Below are positions 45,529-56,538 of a stretch of DNA of 64,000 nucleotides, piece after piece. Position 1 is the first letter of the stretch. Every line of letters begins with the position of its first letter. The translations under genes were made by a program, and so were the position numbers. The DNA is from Chalara sp. BL73 (Eukaryota; Ascomycota; Leotiomycetes; Helotiales), in the NCBI GenBank assembly GCA_918026815.1, contig CAKJVC010000201.1, forward strand, positions 1 to 64,000, written 5' to 3'. The notes beneath the pieces were generated by a model that had not been told where the DNA came from, made no database searches, and saw only the letters and a program-made list of their open reading frames with translations.

Positions 45529-46323
45529 ATTTTGCCGTTATGGTCATATGCCAATTCTTGCTTCAGTTTGCTCGTATATGCGTTGTCGCTGTCTAATTTG
45601 GACCAAACTTTGATTGCGATAAACAATACTTATCGTCACGTGTTTGCTTGAAAACAGACTCCTTTGTTGTCTCAGCGACGTGTTTATGGGGTAAGTAAGC
45701 TCAAGACACATCAGTGTTGCATAGTTCTACTTCAGCAACATACATCCCATATACCTAAGGCTTTTTTGCATTCCAATTCATTGTCATACCTGTACTGTGC
45801 TAGACTTGGGCTTGTATATAACCTATTCTAGTATTCTGCACAAATTACATGGTCATTTTCACTACATGAGTTCTTGTGTGAATACCACGTTTTCATAGAT
45901 ACTGCATGGCACTATAGGTAGTTTTCTCTCGTATTAATATTGTCCATGTACCGGTTACATATTTCTGTATTCTTGTTCTTTAGATGATACTGTTTTTCTA
46001 TCACAGTTTGTCCTCATAATGCTCGTCTATGGTTCAAGCCGCATGACGGCTCCTCTCCCCATGTATGCTGGTGAAGATGTGGCTGGACGGACAGCAGCGT
46101 CCGGGTCTGCGGCTGATGGCCCTGCCAAGGATGTGGGGTTTCCATTTTCGAAAAAAAGCCTTGGTAGAGTTAAGCTTATTTCTTTGCGGGCTCCAGAGCT
46201 TCCTTCTCACTTCACAATAATCTCATGGCTCTTTGGAGACGGTAACCTTCTTGCAGCATCTGCTGCACCATACATTCCTTCAGCAAACTGACACGGTGTC
46301 AACTCTCTCTCAATTACAGCACA
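45529..46323. other. Shared promoter region of MAD1 and TAM41
   Basis: 795 bp between two divergent start codons. A 90-codon frame at 46019-46291 is probably chance; the opposite strand is also largely open there. Confidence 0.5.
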
Positions 46324-48050
46324 ATGGCATCACTTCGTCCTCTAGTAAGCACCAGAAGCTCTCCCTCTCACATGCTATCTAGCTGACCAAGTTATTACAG
46401 CACTCGAGGTCTCTCGGCCGGCACGCCCATTCTATAACTATGCTGAGATCTTGCGCGCAGTTTCAACATGGACGTGTACAAGGAAGCACATTGGGACGAC
46501 GCGCAGCCCAAATCCAATACATGAACTACTCGCAATTCACGGAAGGCCCCCAAAACGAAAAGGATACGTCTGATTCGGCCTCCTCAAAGTCATCCGGCTC
46601 CTCCAACCCTACGATCGGCCCCTCATCAAGCACATCCCCATCAACAGAGACCATAAGCAGTGTACTGTCAAACTGGGAGGATACATATACCAGCGCCAAC
46701 CAGCTGCCCCCTGTGACAGAATTTGGAATGAACCAGCATATGAGAATTAATGATGCGTTCAAAAAGGTGTTACAAACGATCCCTTGGGAATTCGATGCGG
46801 TACCCTATGTTTTTGCCTATGGATCTGGAGTTTTCCCTCAATCATCGAGCAAGGGCCCAAAATCCTCTAGCGCAATTTCAATCCATTCAAATCCTCCTGA
46901 CGCCGTAGTTGAGGCTCAAGGTGGAAATCCAAAGATGATTGACTTTATCTTCGGCGTCACACACACGCAGCATTTCCATTCGTTGAACTTAAGAAGACAT
47001 CGCGATCACTACTCGGCATTAGGCGCGCTTGGTTCGGGAGCAGTGTCTAGAGTTCAAGATAATTATGGAGCCGGCATTTACTACAACACATATATAAATT
47101 GCAGAGGCTTGCTAATCAAGTATGGGGTCGTTAATATCGACACGCTCTGTCAGGATCTGTCAGAATGGCAGACACTTTACATTGCTGGAAGATTGCAGAA
47201 ACCTGTCAAGATTCTACGCGATCACCCCAAAGTTCGCCTAGCAAATCAAATCAATCTGATTTCTGCGTTGAGAACCGCTCTTCTATTACTCCCACCTTCT
47301 TTTACCGAGAAAGAATTATATGGTACTATCGCAAGCATCAGCTATTTAGGCGATCCTCGCATGTCATTACCAGCAGAAGATCCCTCCAAAGTTGCTAATA
47401 TTGTGGGTAATAACATTCCAAACTTCCGCCGTCTATACTCGCCTCTTATAGATGGCCTTCCCAATGTTCAATTCAACGATAGCAAAACTTCAGATCCCTA
47501 TTGGTTTCAAGACCCTACCGCCAATGTCCGCTTGGTACAAGACATGGACCCTATCAAGCGGGGAAATATGGTTCGTCGATTACCTAAAGCTTTCCGATCT
47601 AAGCTGTACTTCCAATACCAATCCAAATACCAGATCCCACAACTTGAATTCAACAAGATGATGGAGAATTCAGCGGATGAACAAGGAAACAAAATCAGGC
47701 GAAGGGAGGGGGGAGAATTCGAGAGACGTATTGCCAGCGAGCCACCAGAGGATCTAGGAAATGTGGTCAGAGGCGTCATCAAGAAGACCATTGCATGGCC
47801 AAGCGCAAGTCAAAGCGTTAAAGGTCTCGTTACGGCTGGATTCGCTAAGTCTTGGAGATATGCAAATGAGAAGAGGGATAAGTACTTTGCGGCTAAGCAA
47901 AAAGAGAAACAGAATGCCTTTGAGGATACTGAGGGTCCTGCTGCTACAGAACAATCTCCTTCAGATAAGGTAGCCGAAAAAGTTGACACCTCGAAACAAA
48001 GCGAGGAAGATGGAGGATCGACGACCAAAGGAGTTGATAAGACATTATGA
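46324..48050 (+). CDS. TAM41: Mitochondrial CDP-diacylglycerol synthase Tam41
   Basis: Two exons (46324-46344 and 46401-48050, intron 56 bp) give 556 aa. The tiny first exon supplies MASLRPL. The Arg-rich, acid-free N-terminus that follows (HSRSLGRHAHSITMLRSC) is a mitochondrial presequence. Nucleotidyltransferase motifs: FAYGSGVFPQ near residue 143 (GS motif), PKMIDFIFGV (catalytic Asp), then NYGAGIYYNTYI. The enzyme makes CDP-diacylglycerol from phosphatidic acid and CTP in the inner membrane, the first step to cardiolipin. The last 90 residues are Lys/Glu-rich and not conserved. Longer than yeast Tam41 (385 aa) because of a Ser/Thr linker after the presequence and this tail. No lesions. 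Confidence 0.95.
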
Positions 48051-48574
48051 AGATGGGAAAGTTGCATATAACGGCGTTCACGAATTTCGTTTTTGTATTG
48101 TAAGGAGTTGTATATCTGGGGGCGCCAACTCACATACATGGTTAGCTACGGTTAGACCAAGCGGAAATTTCTTTTGTTACATATGAGAAGGTGCATAGGC
48201 GGGTCGTTATCATTGAGCAAGGGAATCAAATCATTGTATGAGGTAACAAAAATCAACGGTTCACCATCCAGCGCCTGTATTCAGTTCCGTCATATTCTCT
48301 TAAGTCATTTGCCATTCTCTCTGCGTCCCTATGCTAGACCTTATCGCGACCTGAATCAAGATAATGTACCTCTCGTTATTATGACTCTTGCATGAGTATA
48401 CAATAAAGGTCGATCTAGCTCAGAAAGCCTAGCACGTAGGTCCATAATAACATAGACATCAATTGACCTGAGCTAGGATAGTGTGGGGTGAAGAATAGCC
48501 CTACTTCCTGAAAAAGAAACGTCTGATCACCTACCTCTGACCTTGACAGTCTCATCTATATGAGGATGGCACTT
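48051..48574. other. Intergenic between convergent genes
   Basis: 3' flanks of TAM41 and of the small gene at 48575. No gene, RNA or repeat was seen. Confidence 0.45.
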
Positions 48575-49183
48575 TCATGCAGAAATCGATTCTAGAGTCA
48601 AAGACCGCTCATCCATACCCTCAACCCTCAGCAAATTATCGCCAATCTTAATCCTACAGCATCCGATCCGCAACCCAGGCAGAGCCAACCAATCCAACCT
48701 TTTCCTCTCACTCCTACAATCCTCGACACACAGTCGAAACAACACATAGGCCAGGCCGTTCCTCTCAGGCTTCACGGGAAAGTCCCAGATAGCCTCTACT
48801 TGACTATACGCATGGACGGCCTTGATCAGAAACGAGCTTGCTTCCCGACTAACGAAGCCGGCGATATCGTCGTTGACGATGTGCTTATCACTTGAAGGTG
48901 CCGGCCAACTTAAGAGCTCGTCGCGGATCTGAGTGCATGTGATAAGGAGCGCGTCGAAGGGGTGACCGGTGCGGAGAACGGCAGGGGATGAGCGGAGTTG
49001 GGTAAGCGTTATGGTGTGGGGTATGTGCAGAAGCTGGATATATATCATGTAGCGAATCTCAAGAGGGAGAGCGAAAAGAGTGTGTCGGGGTAGATGATAT
49101 GGTGCTGTGATTGAAATCGATGCATTAGAACCTTTAGGATAGCCCATTGCGAAGTTTTCTTGAGAAAATATAAAAGTTGTCAT
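48575..49183 (-). CDS. Small 2EXR/F-box-like protein, 202 aa
   Basis: Single exon. Near residue 38 it carries LFALPLEIRYMIYIQLL, the hydrophobic LPxEIRxxIY motif shared by F-box-like and 2EXR proteins of filamentous ascomycetes, followed by LLITCTQIRDELL, the matching second block. The rest is unassigned. Many such small proteins occur per genome, usually of unknown role, perhaps substrate adaptors. A second ATG (codon 13) is possible as the start. No intron or lesion was seen. Confidence 0.65.
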   Translation of the reverse strand: MTTFIFSQENFAMGYPKGSNASISITAPYHLPRHTLFALPLEIRYMIYIQLLHIPHTITLTQLRSSPAVLRTGHPFDALLITCTQIRDELLSWPAPSSDKHIVNDDIAGFVSREASSFLIKAVHAYSQVEAIWDFPVKPERNGLAYVLFRLCVEDCRSERKRLDWLALPGLRIGCCRIKIGDNLLRVEGMDERSLTLESISA

Positions 49184-49995
49184 TCACAGAGTATATCCTG
49201 GGACGAGTGAGGATTGTCAAAGTCAAAAGAGTAGTAATGCCAAGGTTCCAGGCCGCAGGTGATGCCTATCGCACGTGATTGGGCACTTGTCTTTTCGTAT
49301 ATGAGGTATCCGAGCTTTTTATAGTTTGAATTAGGATGACAAAGTTACTAGGTGCTGGCTGGAAATGAGTCTCAGAAGTGATGTCGAAGTGAGGTGGCTC
49401 GAGTACCATCCATCAATCTTCCCTGAGTATGACGAAAAGTCTACAGCTGGCTACTTATGGGGTCTTACTAATGATGTTATTATTGATAAATAAACCACCA
49501 GTAGTGGATGATATAAGGGGATGTTTTCCCACTAAGGCACAGCTGATACCTTTGTGCTATCGCTTCTTTCGAGGAAGGAACATGCACCATGTCAACACTA
49601 CCAGTTATTTCAACTGGCAGGCAAGTTATTGAAATCGTAGACAACAGACACATATCCCGATGTTTTGGTTCACCAGACTTGAATTTGTGATTGTGCAACA
49701 CAGTATCAAAATCGAAATGCCATTCTATAACCATTATTCAGACACATCCCTTTCATGCTTAACTCTCAACCAAATACAGCTGTCCATTTTGGGTTCCAAG
49801 TAGCAGCGGGATCGTATATAAAGCTGTACCACAAGCCGCAAGCAAGTATAGTTGCTAGAAAGAGTACAAGTGAAAGACAAGCCACTGGGCTGACCTTCCG
49901 TCGGGCTCCCATGCCGTCAAAGTGCGTAAATTATAGTTTTGCCCGGGAAAAAACAAATCGATAGCAATACACACAAGTAATTGGATAATTCCACA
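49184..49995. other. Intergenic
   Basis: Promoter of the small gene on the left. Frames at 49429-49734 overlap on both strands and look accidental. Confidence 0.4.
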
Positions 49996-50988
49996 TCATG
50001 CTATGTTGGTTAGGCAATATACGGTAAGTTCTAGATAGGTAATATCTATGTGATTCAGGCATAAAAGTGCGTAAACTACAAACCCGAGGAGTAGCCTTGT
50101 GGTGATAATATATATCGTAAGTTTTGCAAATGTCGCACTACTAAACAGCACACTCCAAAAATTTGTTACGGAATGGGAAGCTCCTGCAAGTAAATTAGGT
50201 ATCATGCAGAAATATGGCACTCCGATATCAACTCCCAGTAAAACATCCGTTGTCGTGTCCAAGGGAGGCAATCCTCGTGGGGTTAACGGCAAGAATTTCT
50301 CGTAATGCCATGTCTCTGTGCTCCATAATGCAGGCAAAACCATGAACGTGACGTTTAAAAAGCCCACTATGTATCACAAGGGCAAGAATAGACAACTACC
50401 TCTGAAAGTTAGCCATGAATCGCTCAGTTTTCTAGGTATAAGATGTACGCTCGAGACTTTCCCATTCGGGCCATATAACCTGGTTGACTGCGTGTGATGG
50501 AAACCATCGAAACATAAATAAGGATATGAGCATTGCCTCATTCAGAATCCGGGGGGCTAGAAACAAGGCCCCCAAATCTGAATCCTAGGAACACCCCTCA
50601 CGGCGAAGAGTTTCATCGTCGGTGGCAGAGTTCTGAGAATGAAGAAAAACCACCTCAGGCAAGTCATTTTCGCACTGTGTTGCATTATGCAATCTCCGGC
50701 ATCTGTACTTGAAGCTGAGCCGTATTCGTTGAGAGGAATTTCTTCGACGGCTCTGGGATTGTTGTACTGGGCAGAGGCTGCACTACGAATGGCTTGGCAC
50801 AGGTTTCGTCCGCAGTACGCGTAGAGAATAGCTGAATGCACTACATGCGAACATGTATCCGCGATGCAGAGAAAAATCAACAACTCAAGTACGTCCTGTC
50901 TTCTCTTGGAAGGCCGCAGAATTTGGCCCCCGGTTGAGCCATGGAGTTGATACGCCTTATGGCCAGAATCAGCCGGCCAAACTGCCCA
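49996..50988 (-). pseudogene. Remnant of a conserved fungal multi-pass membrane protein
   Basis: From an AG acceptor at 50989-50990 the minus strand reads WAVWPADSGHKAYQLHGS, then ILRPSKRRQDVLELLIFL, a hydrophobic segment, EEIPLNEYGSASS, and RWFFFILRTLPPTMKLFAVR. These blocks recur in a family of fungal membrane proteins of unknown function. After about 50557 the frame breaks; another hydrophobic frame continues at 50367-49996 with two or three possible helices. No start codon or signal-peptide exon was found upstream. I judge it decayed or badly split; a living multi-exon gene is not excluded. Confidence 0.42.
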
Positions 50989-51739
50989 CTAAATTAGCCC
51001 TTATGTTGGCCAGTTTTATTGCATGCGTTTTACAGCCTCATTGCAGAGCACTTGTTGAGGCTTGCCTGCTAATTGTATCCTGCCTTCATGTAATACATAT
51101 GTCGATATGCATCAATGCTTCCGAGTCCGCTACGCCATCCCTTTGCTTATGGATGTAGGGCATTCATTGCTACGCCGGAAACAGAATCCTCTGGACTTGT
51201 GAACTTTCCTTGAAATACACCGAAAGTGCGAGATTTTCACCTCCACTATCAGCTAAATGAGCATTGTTCCAATCACAGGCAGGTAGTTCTGGAGTGCTTG
51301 GAGTTTACTGAGGTGATGCCCATAGCCTCGCCAATCTGCCCCACTCGGAATAGGGGCTACCGCAGCCTCTGCACCATCGAACATCTGATCAAGGTCCCCT
51401 AAGCCAGAACGCGAAGTGTTTTCTTTGGTGATGAGACACCTAATCGAGCGTATTCCTTAAATGAAAATGCTGTCCTTATGAACCTTCCTTTTTGGAAGCT
51501 TCAACAGATCCAACCACAGGCATAGAACACCTATAGACTACTAACAAAGATTGAGGCTAGTACTCCTGCCCAAAGTTCACGACTCAAACGGATAGAAATT
51601 ATTCCGTTTCATTACTCATTTTTAATAGGTCATTGATCATTTCCTGGCACCGTCTGAGGTTGTAGAAACCGTCTCGAGTGATGTGCATTCCTAATATACA
51701 GGTCCCCATCAGGGCATCGACATCATACAACCAACGAGC
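50989..51739. other. Intergenic
   Basis: Upstream of the membrane-protein remnant and downstream of the BLI-3 homologue. No coding support. Confidence 0.4.
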
Positions 51740-52412
51740 CTACTCCACCATCTTGGCAGAGCTTCTCCAAGTTGCAATTTCCTGCTCGCTAATCTCTCTC
51801 AGCTTGTTGACAGACGCGGTCTTGCCCGTGACCACTCCTTGAGCAATTTACACGCCTCTGCTAACAGCATTCTTACGGACGACAGCATACGTAGCAGTCT
51901 TGGTCTCGACTTTAATGATCCCAATTCTAGGGTCCTCTGGCCCTCCGTCATGCTTCCCATCTCCAAGATTTCCCAGCCATGCCTTAAGTTGTGACGAGTA
52001 ATACTTCTTGACTACGTCGCGATCAGTGATCACTGATGAAACTCCTGAAATCGATGCCCATTCGCCGGAGGAGTTCAGGAAAGAAATGTTGATGTGCGGG
52101 TCAGAATCAATGTCAGAGGTCTTGCCAGACTCGGTGTTGGTGTGAAAGATCAGATCTATTCCGTTGTTCTCCTTGTCAGTCGTCAGCGAAGTCTTGTGAA
52201 AAGAGCATGGTCAGTACCTTTCCAGCCAGCGCCATACACCTAGATACCAGAGCTCCGCTTGAACCATCCCGAGTTGTCATCATGCCGAACTTGCAAGCTG
52301 TGATAAACTCGGTCAGATCCTCAACCTTCTCTTTGATGGAGGTCTCATCCTTGTTTTTCTCGGTGTACGGGTCTGCTGGCTTGTCACCAGTGTTCGCATT
52401 TGAGAAAGACAT
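51740..52412 (-). CDS. bli-3: BLI-3-like pyridoxamine-5'-phosphate-oxidase-fold protein with premature stop
   Basis: Exons 52412-52218 and 52171-51740 (intron 46 bp) match the Neurospora blue-light-inducible BLI-3 family from the start (MSFSNANTGDKPADPYTEKN). The FMN-binding split-barrel core follows: KFGMMTTRDGSSGALVSRCMAL and DLIFHTNTESGKT. An in-frame TAA sits at 51850-51848, after NAVSRGV. Beyond it the family sequence goes on cleanly (IAQGVVTGKTASVNKLREIS) to the normal TAG at 51742-51740. The protein is therefore 172 aa instead of 208, losing the C-terminal helix region, unless the stop is read through. A CAA to TAA change would explain it. Cytosolic, related to general-stress FMN proteins. 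Light regulation is known for Neurospora; no promoter element was checked here. Confidence 0.82.
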
Positions 52413-53257
52413 TTGGTATTGAAATTGAAATAAGGTTTTGTGGGAAGGTTCTGTTTAGTCTGAAAGGTCCTGGAGTCAGCACTGGAACAGCCTTTAGAGT
52501 ATATGTTCGAGGGCGGACGAATCTAAGCGAGAGTACTGGCTTCATCTTCCTCTCCTCAAATCTGAAATTACTTACTTTTTGGTTGCGGTGTTTCATGAAG
52601 AAAGGATTGTGTTATGATAGTACTTAATAGCTATAATATATGGTTCGTCATTGGGGGGGGGGGGGGGGCAGATGGTGAGGGGTGAAAGGAAAGTCATGAC
52701 GTAGCTAAGTGATACATAGAGGCACGATAGGCTCTTTCAAACCTTCTACTATGCTACCTAAAGTATAGAAGGTCTTTTCTGACTCACTATTGTTTTGAGA
52801 GAATCAATATATATGGGAAGTCTTATATTCGAGGAGGAAGGATAGGCCATATATAGATCACGTGATACTACAACGTCCTCCTAAGGACCTGGAACTGCTC
52901 GTTATCACTTCGATAGGTATGCAGAGGCTATGCTAGAAGATACCTTTAGCTTTGGGGAGCTTAGATGTAAGCCTCCTTCTAGTTTTAGTAATTCAAACCC
53001 GCGGTCAACAATCATTGGAAATATCTTACAAGAGTTAAGGTGACTACTACAGGACAAGAAACCAGTCAAGCCCTTTCTGGTCACGGGAAATGATACTTTG
53101 TATAAATTACGGAAATTTATAAATAATTTCAAGATGTTCCCATGCGTATAGAACACTTAGTACATGCGGGGGTACTGCTGCTATGGTTCTGCTGTCCAGA
53201 ATTCGCTCACTGAGATGTATATGTTCCGCAACCAACTCTATAGCTGTCAGCACAGCA
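52413..53257. other. Intergenic with a 16-G run
   Basis: Promoter of the BLI-3 homologue. A run of 16 Gs lies at 52653-52668. A minus-strand frame at 52905-53156 has no family resemblance. Confidence 0.45.
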
Positions 53258-54061
53258 TTAAGGAAGCCATCCTTTTGCGCAGTCTAACGCTGCCGGACCG
53301 AATCTCCAGGTTGCCCAAATGCCAAGGCCTAACGCAGCATAGGACAGCACGCCTCTCGCAATCAGAATCGTCTTGATAATCTTGAAGGCCTTTTTTTCAT
53401 TTAGCCTGGGGAAATCCTCCTCGGGTACATCTTTCCCGAGATACTTGCACAGCGGTTCCCAGCCCTGCTCCGGCCAAAATTCCAACACTTCGATCCCGCG
53501 CTTCGCTGCCTCTTCTCTCAAGGTCTGATAGTATAGGTCATACGTCTCCGCAGACCAAATGTGCTGCATGCCGAATTTCTCCTTAATCCAAGCCTCGCCG
53601 ACCATATTCATCTCATACCACAACCGATCGGTCTTGACCAATCTGCCCGAGAGCCAGAACTTCCACGTGAAGAAAAACCCCAAGCTCTCTTGCGCAGACT
53701 TGAGCCACTCATGGCCATTTCTACGCTGATTCAAGATGATCTTGACGTCGGGATACATGTCCATAAGATCGGTGGTGAAGAAGACCACAGGAAAGTCGCA
53801 AATGGCAACATGACCTTCGGTGAGTTTCTTGATCAGTTTATGGCGTTTTTCTGTGCCCTTTTCACGGATGGCATCAATCATGGCCTGGCTCCGCCACGCA
53901 TGGGGTATGATCTCTGCCATGTGAAGGCATGGTGTAAATCCAAGCCTTTCCAATGCTGCCTGCGATGAGCTCGTGGCGGCGCGAGGAAGACCAGCGGCGA
54001 TAACGCGTATAGGGACTGCGCTCTGGCCGACTACTCGGTCGTCATGGATGAAGCGGACCAT
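53258..54061 (-). CDS. P-loop sulfotransferase-like protein, 267 aa
   Basis: Single exon, no lesion. Residues about 18-42 hold the 5'-phosphosulfate-binding loop, RVIAAGLPRAATSSSQAALE, with the Sulfotransfer_4 form GLPRxxTSS. VAICDFPVVFFTTDLMDMYP and VKIILNQRRNGHEWLKSA supply the 3'-phosphate-binding block. The end (VLEFWPEQGWEPLCKYLGKD, then VPEEDFPRLNEKKAF) is the typical fungal C-terminal block, followed by one hydrophobic helix (about 240-260), so the protein is probably tail-anchored to a membrane. Fungal members are often mislabelled as NAD-dependent epimerases. Acceptor unknown. No metabolic neighbours point to a pathway. Confidence 0.85.
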   Translation of the reverse strand: MVRFIHDDRVVGQSAVPIRVIAAGLPRAATSSSQAALERLGFTPCLHMAEIIPHAWRSQAMIDAIREKGTEKRHKLIKKLTEGHVAICDFPVVFFTTDLMDMYPDVKIILNQRRNGHEWLKSAQESLGFFFTWKFWLSGRLVKTDRLWYEMNMVGEAWIKEKFGMQHIWSAETYDLYYQTLREEAAKRGIEVLEFWPEQGWEPLCKYLGKDVPEEDFPRLNEKKAFKIIKTILIARGVLSYAALGLGIWATWRFGPAALDCAKGWLP

Positions 54062-55214
54062 TGTAATTATAACGAGCTTTGAGCATGCGCTTTTAATTGG
54101 TCACAAAGCTTTGGGCGGTCGTATGGCAATTACAAAGACATAGGAAGATTTCTAATATATATATCGTCCACGCTAGTATGAACGACGTAAATTATCACAT
54201 TCGCTTTTTGAAACAGAATACTTGAATGTTCTTGGTATCAGCCAACTCGTACCAAAACAGACAGCTTTTTAGCCGGATTGTGTAGTGCTGACGCTCATCA
54301 CGGGATAATTAAAAGCTGCTGGAAGCTTGGCCGGGTCTGACAGAATACACGAATCTAAAAGGGAGACCAGGATAGCAAAAGTTCGTTCCGCATCTCCATC
54401 TTTCGTGGTCTACGTATAAATCCTTACCCGCTGACTAATACCCATATTTTAACGTACGCCTACATCATCTTAGCAGAGATGCCAACACACCAAGCTCATT
54501 TAACACGAATTTAGTTGATCGAATCCGGTCAAAAATTGTGAATTGGAAACTTTTGGCGTCAAGGATAGATTTTGCAAACCCACTCAATCATTTTGAGCAA
54601 CTGTTGTCAATAGACTCACCCGCTTATTCATAATGTCCCTAAACTATGGCAAACGAAAAGAAGAGGGCACTCTTGAAGCTGTTCATGTCAGGATTTCGTG
54701 GGCTGTGAAAATGTGATTCTCCGGGTGACTTTATGATACCTTTTCATCCTCGCGAAGTTTAAGCGGAATATTCAAAAGGTCAGCCCCATTTTTGACTAAT
54801 TTCTGCCATCGAAAGTTCCCTCAAAAGATATGCTATGGTCGGACTAAACAATTCTTGAACTAGGAGCAGCATCGAAGAGTAGCTTCTTTAACCAAGGTTC
54901 GCCAGAAGACTTCTCCTAGTGCTTTAGGGAAGCTGTTCTAACCCTAGGAACGACAACAATGCTATCATAATTAATGACATGAATATTTGATTGTAACCCG
55001 GTCATCAGGACTTACAATAGTGTGACCTTAGACGCCGTGTAAAGCGTGCGAAGCTCCCCACACTTTTGCGTAGTCTGCTGCCTCATGTTTCTTCTACTCC
55101 AGCTTGTGTAACCCCAACCTCGACGCCCTCCACAATCGAAAGATATTTTCAAGTATTTAAAATAATCGAATTCTGGACAGAATTCGATCTGACATCAGCG
55201 AAGTCTCTTTCTAG
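54062..55214. other. Intergenic upstream of the broken DHA2 transporter
   Basis: The missing 5' half of the transporter should lie here but I could not find its N-terminal helices. Carries the 24-bp palindrome at 55165-55188. Confidence 0.4.
55165..55188. repeat. 24-bp near-perfect palindrome
   Basis: ATCGAATTCTG, two central bases GA, then CAGAATTCGAT. Both 11-bp arms match exactly. It sits about 30 bp before the first transporter-like codons and could be a relict operator or chance. Confidence 0.85.
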
Positions 55215-56538
55215 TTGCACATATGCCAATCGCTCTTGAGTCTCTGCGTGATGTCAGTACCGAAACAAATCCAGACGAAGGTAGGATGGAGGGCCGGACC
55301 AGTCACTGCCAACATAGCATTTGTGGTCGGGACTTTGATCTGCGGCCTTGCTCATGAACAAGGGCTATTTCTTCTTGGCCGGGTCCTTGCGGGTCAGATC
55401 TGGTTCCTTTACGAAAACGAAGCGTGGTTACTGGCATTAGCAATATCTGCTACGGAGCAGGAACGGGCTTGGGAGGATTATACGGCGGCTGGATCAACGA
55501 TACTATCGGGTGGCGCCGCGCCCTTCTGATACAAGTGCCATTAATTAGTATCGGGACCCTCTTGGTATACTTGCTTGTCAAGATTCCAAAAAAACAAGTC
55601 GATAGGTCGATTATGCGAAGAGTTGATTATACCGGGTCCTTTACACTGGCCACTGCGTTAGTTCTCTTCCTTATTGGAACAAATGCTGGAGGTAATCTGG
55701 TTTCGTGGACAAGCCCCCCCTGGTTCCGGTTTGCCTTCCATTATCTGCACTTTTCCTAAGCTTATTCCTCTACATTGAGAGATGTTTTGGCCTCCGAACC
55801 CATCATTCCTTTACATTTACTTCGAAATCGGACAGTCCTCGCTGCTTCACTGACATATTGCTTTGACCATATGTCCGCATTCGATATTCTGTATTACATT
55901 CCGGTGTATCTTCAGGTCATTGGTAGTAACTCAGTCGATTCAGGATTAAGGCTTCTACCAAACAGCGCAGGGCAAGCCATCGCAGCTCTCGCTGTTGGAA
56001 TTCTAATTCGAGTAACTGGGGCCTATTTTGTCCTCAACATTGGTATCCATATGCTAACTCTGATTGGCTCTGGCCTTCTCATCCACCTCTCTCTCACGAC
56101 TGCTGACCGGTATCCATTCTTTGTGTTAGCTTTCATTGGCCTTGGATTTGGCGGGGTGTTGGTGATAAACCTCACGGCAATCATCAGCTCCGTCTCTCGT
56201 GAGGAACAAGCCCTTGCTACCTCCGTATCACTCTTTCGCTCAGTGGGCTCAACGCTTGGAGTAACATTAGGATCTGCAGTATTTCAAAACATATTAAGAT
56301 CAATGTTGTGGAAACGTCTTGGCCACCCTCCCGAGGCTGTTGCGGCAATATCGACGATTCGAGGAAATTTGATGAAATTATACATGTCTCGCCTCTTTTA
56401 CAACAAGATGTCCTAAAAAGTTACATGATAGCCTTGAAATCAGTATTTGCAACCATGTTTGGCCTGAATGTATTGGCCGCGGCTTCGAGTGTCTTTATGA
56501 GGGAAAACAAGCTTCACCGAAACCTTACCCACACGTGA
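55215..56538 (+). pseudogene. DHA2-type MFS drug transporter, 5'-truncated and frame-broken
   Basis: Fragments in order match a 14-helix efflux carrier: VVGTLICGLAHEQGLFLLGR, then GISNICYGAGTGLGGLYGGW (motif C region), GWRRALLIQVPLISIG, ASEPIIPLHLLRNRTVLAAS, GLRLLPNSAGQAIAALAVG, ALATSVSLFRSVGSTLGVTL and a C-terminal helix ending at 56538. The first two helices and the GRKR motif are missing. About 20 codons after LLGRVLAG are lost near 55395. Frames change near 55395, 55715 (a run of seven Cs), 55775 and 56365. Without repair no full carrier can be made. Family relatives export toxins or basic amino acids. Indel errors may account for some breaks but not the missing N-terminus. Confidence 0.8.
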
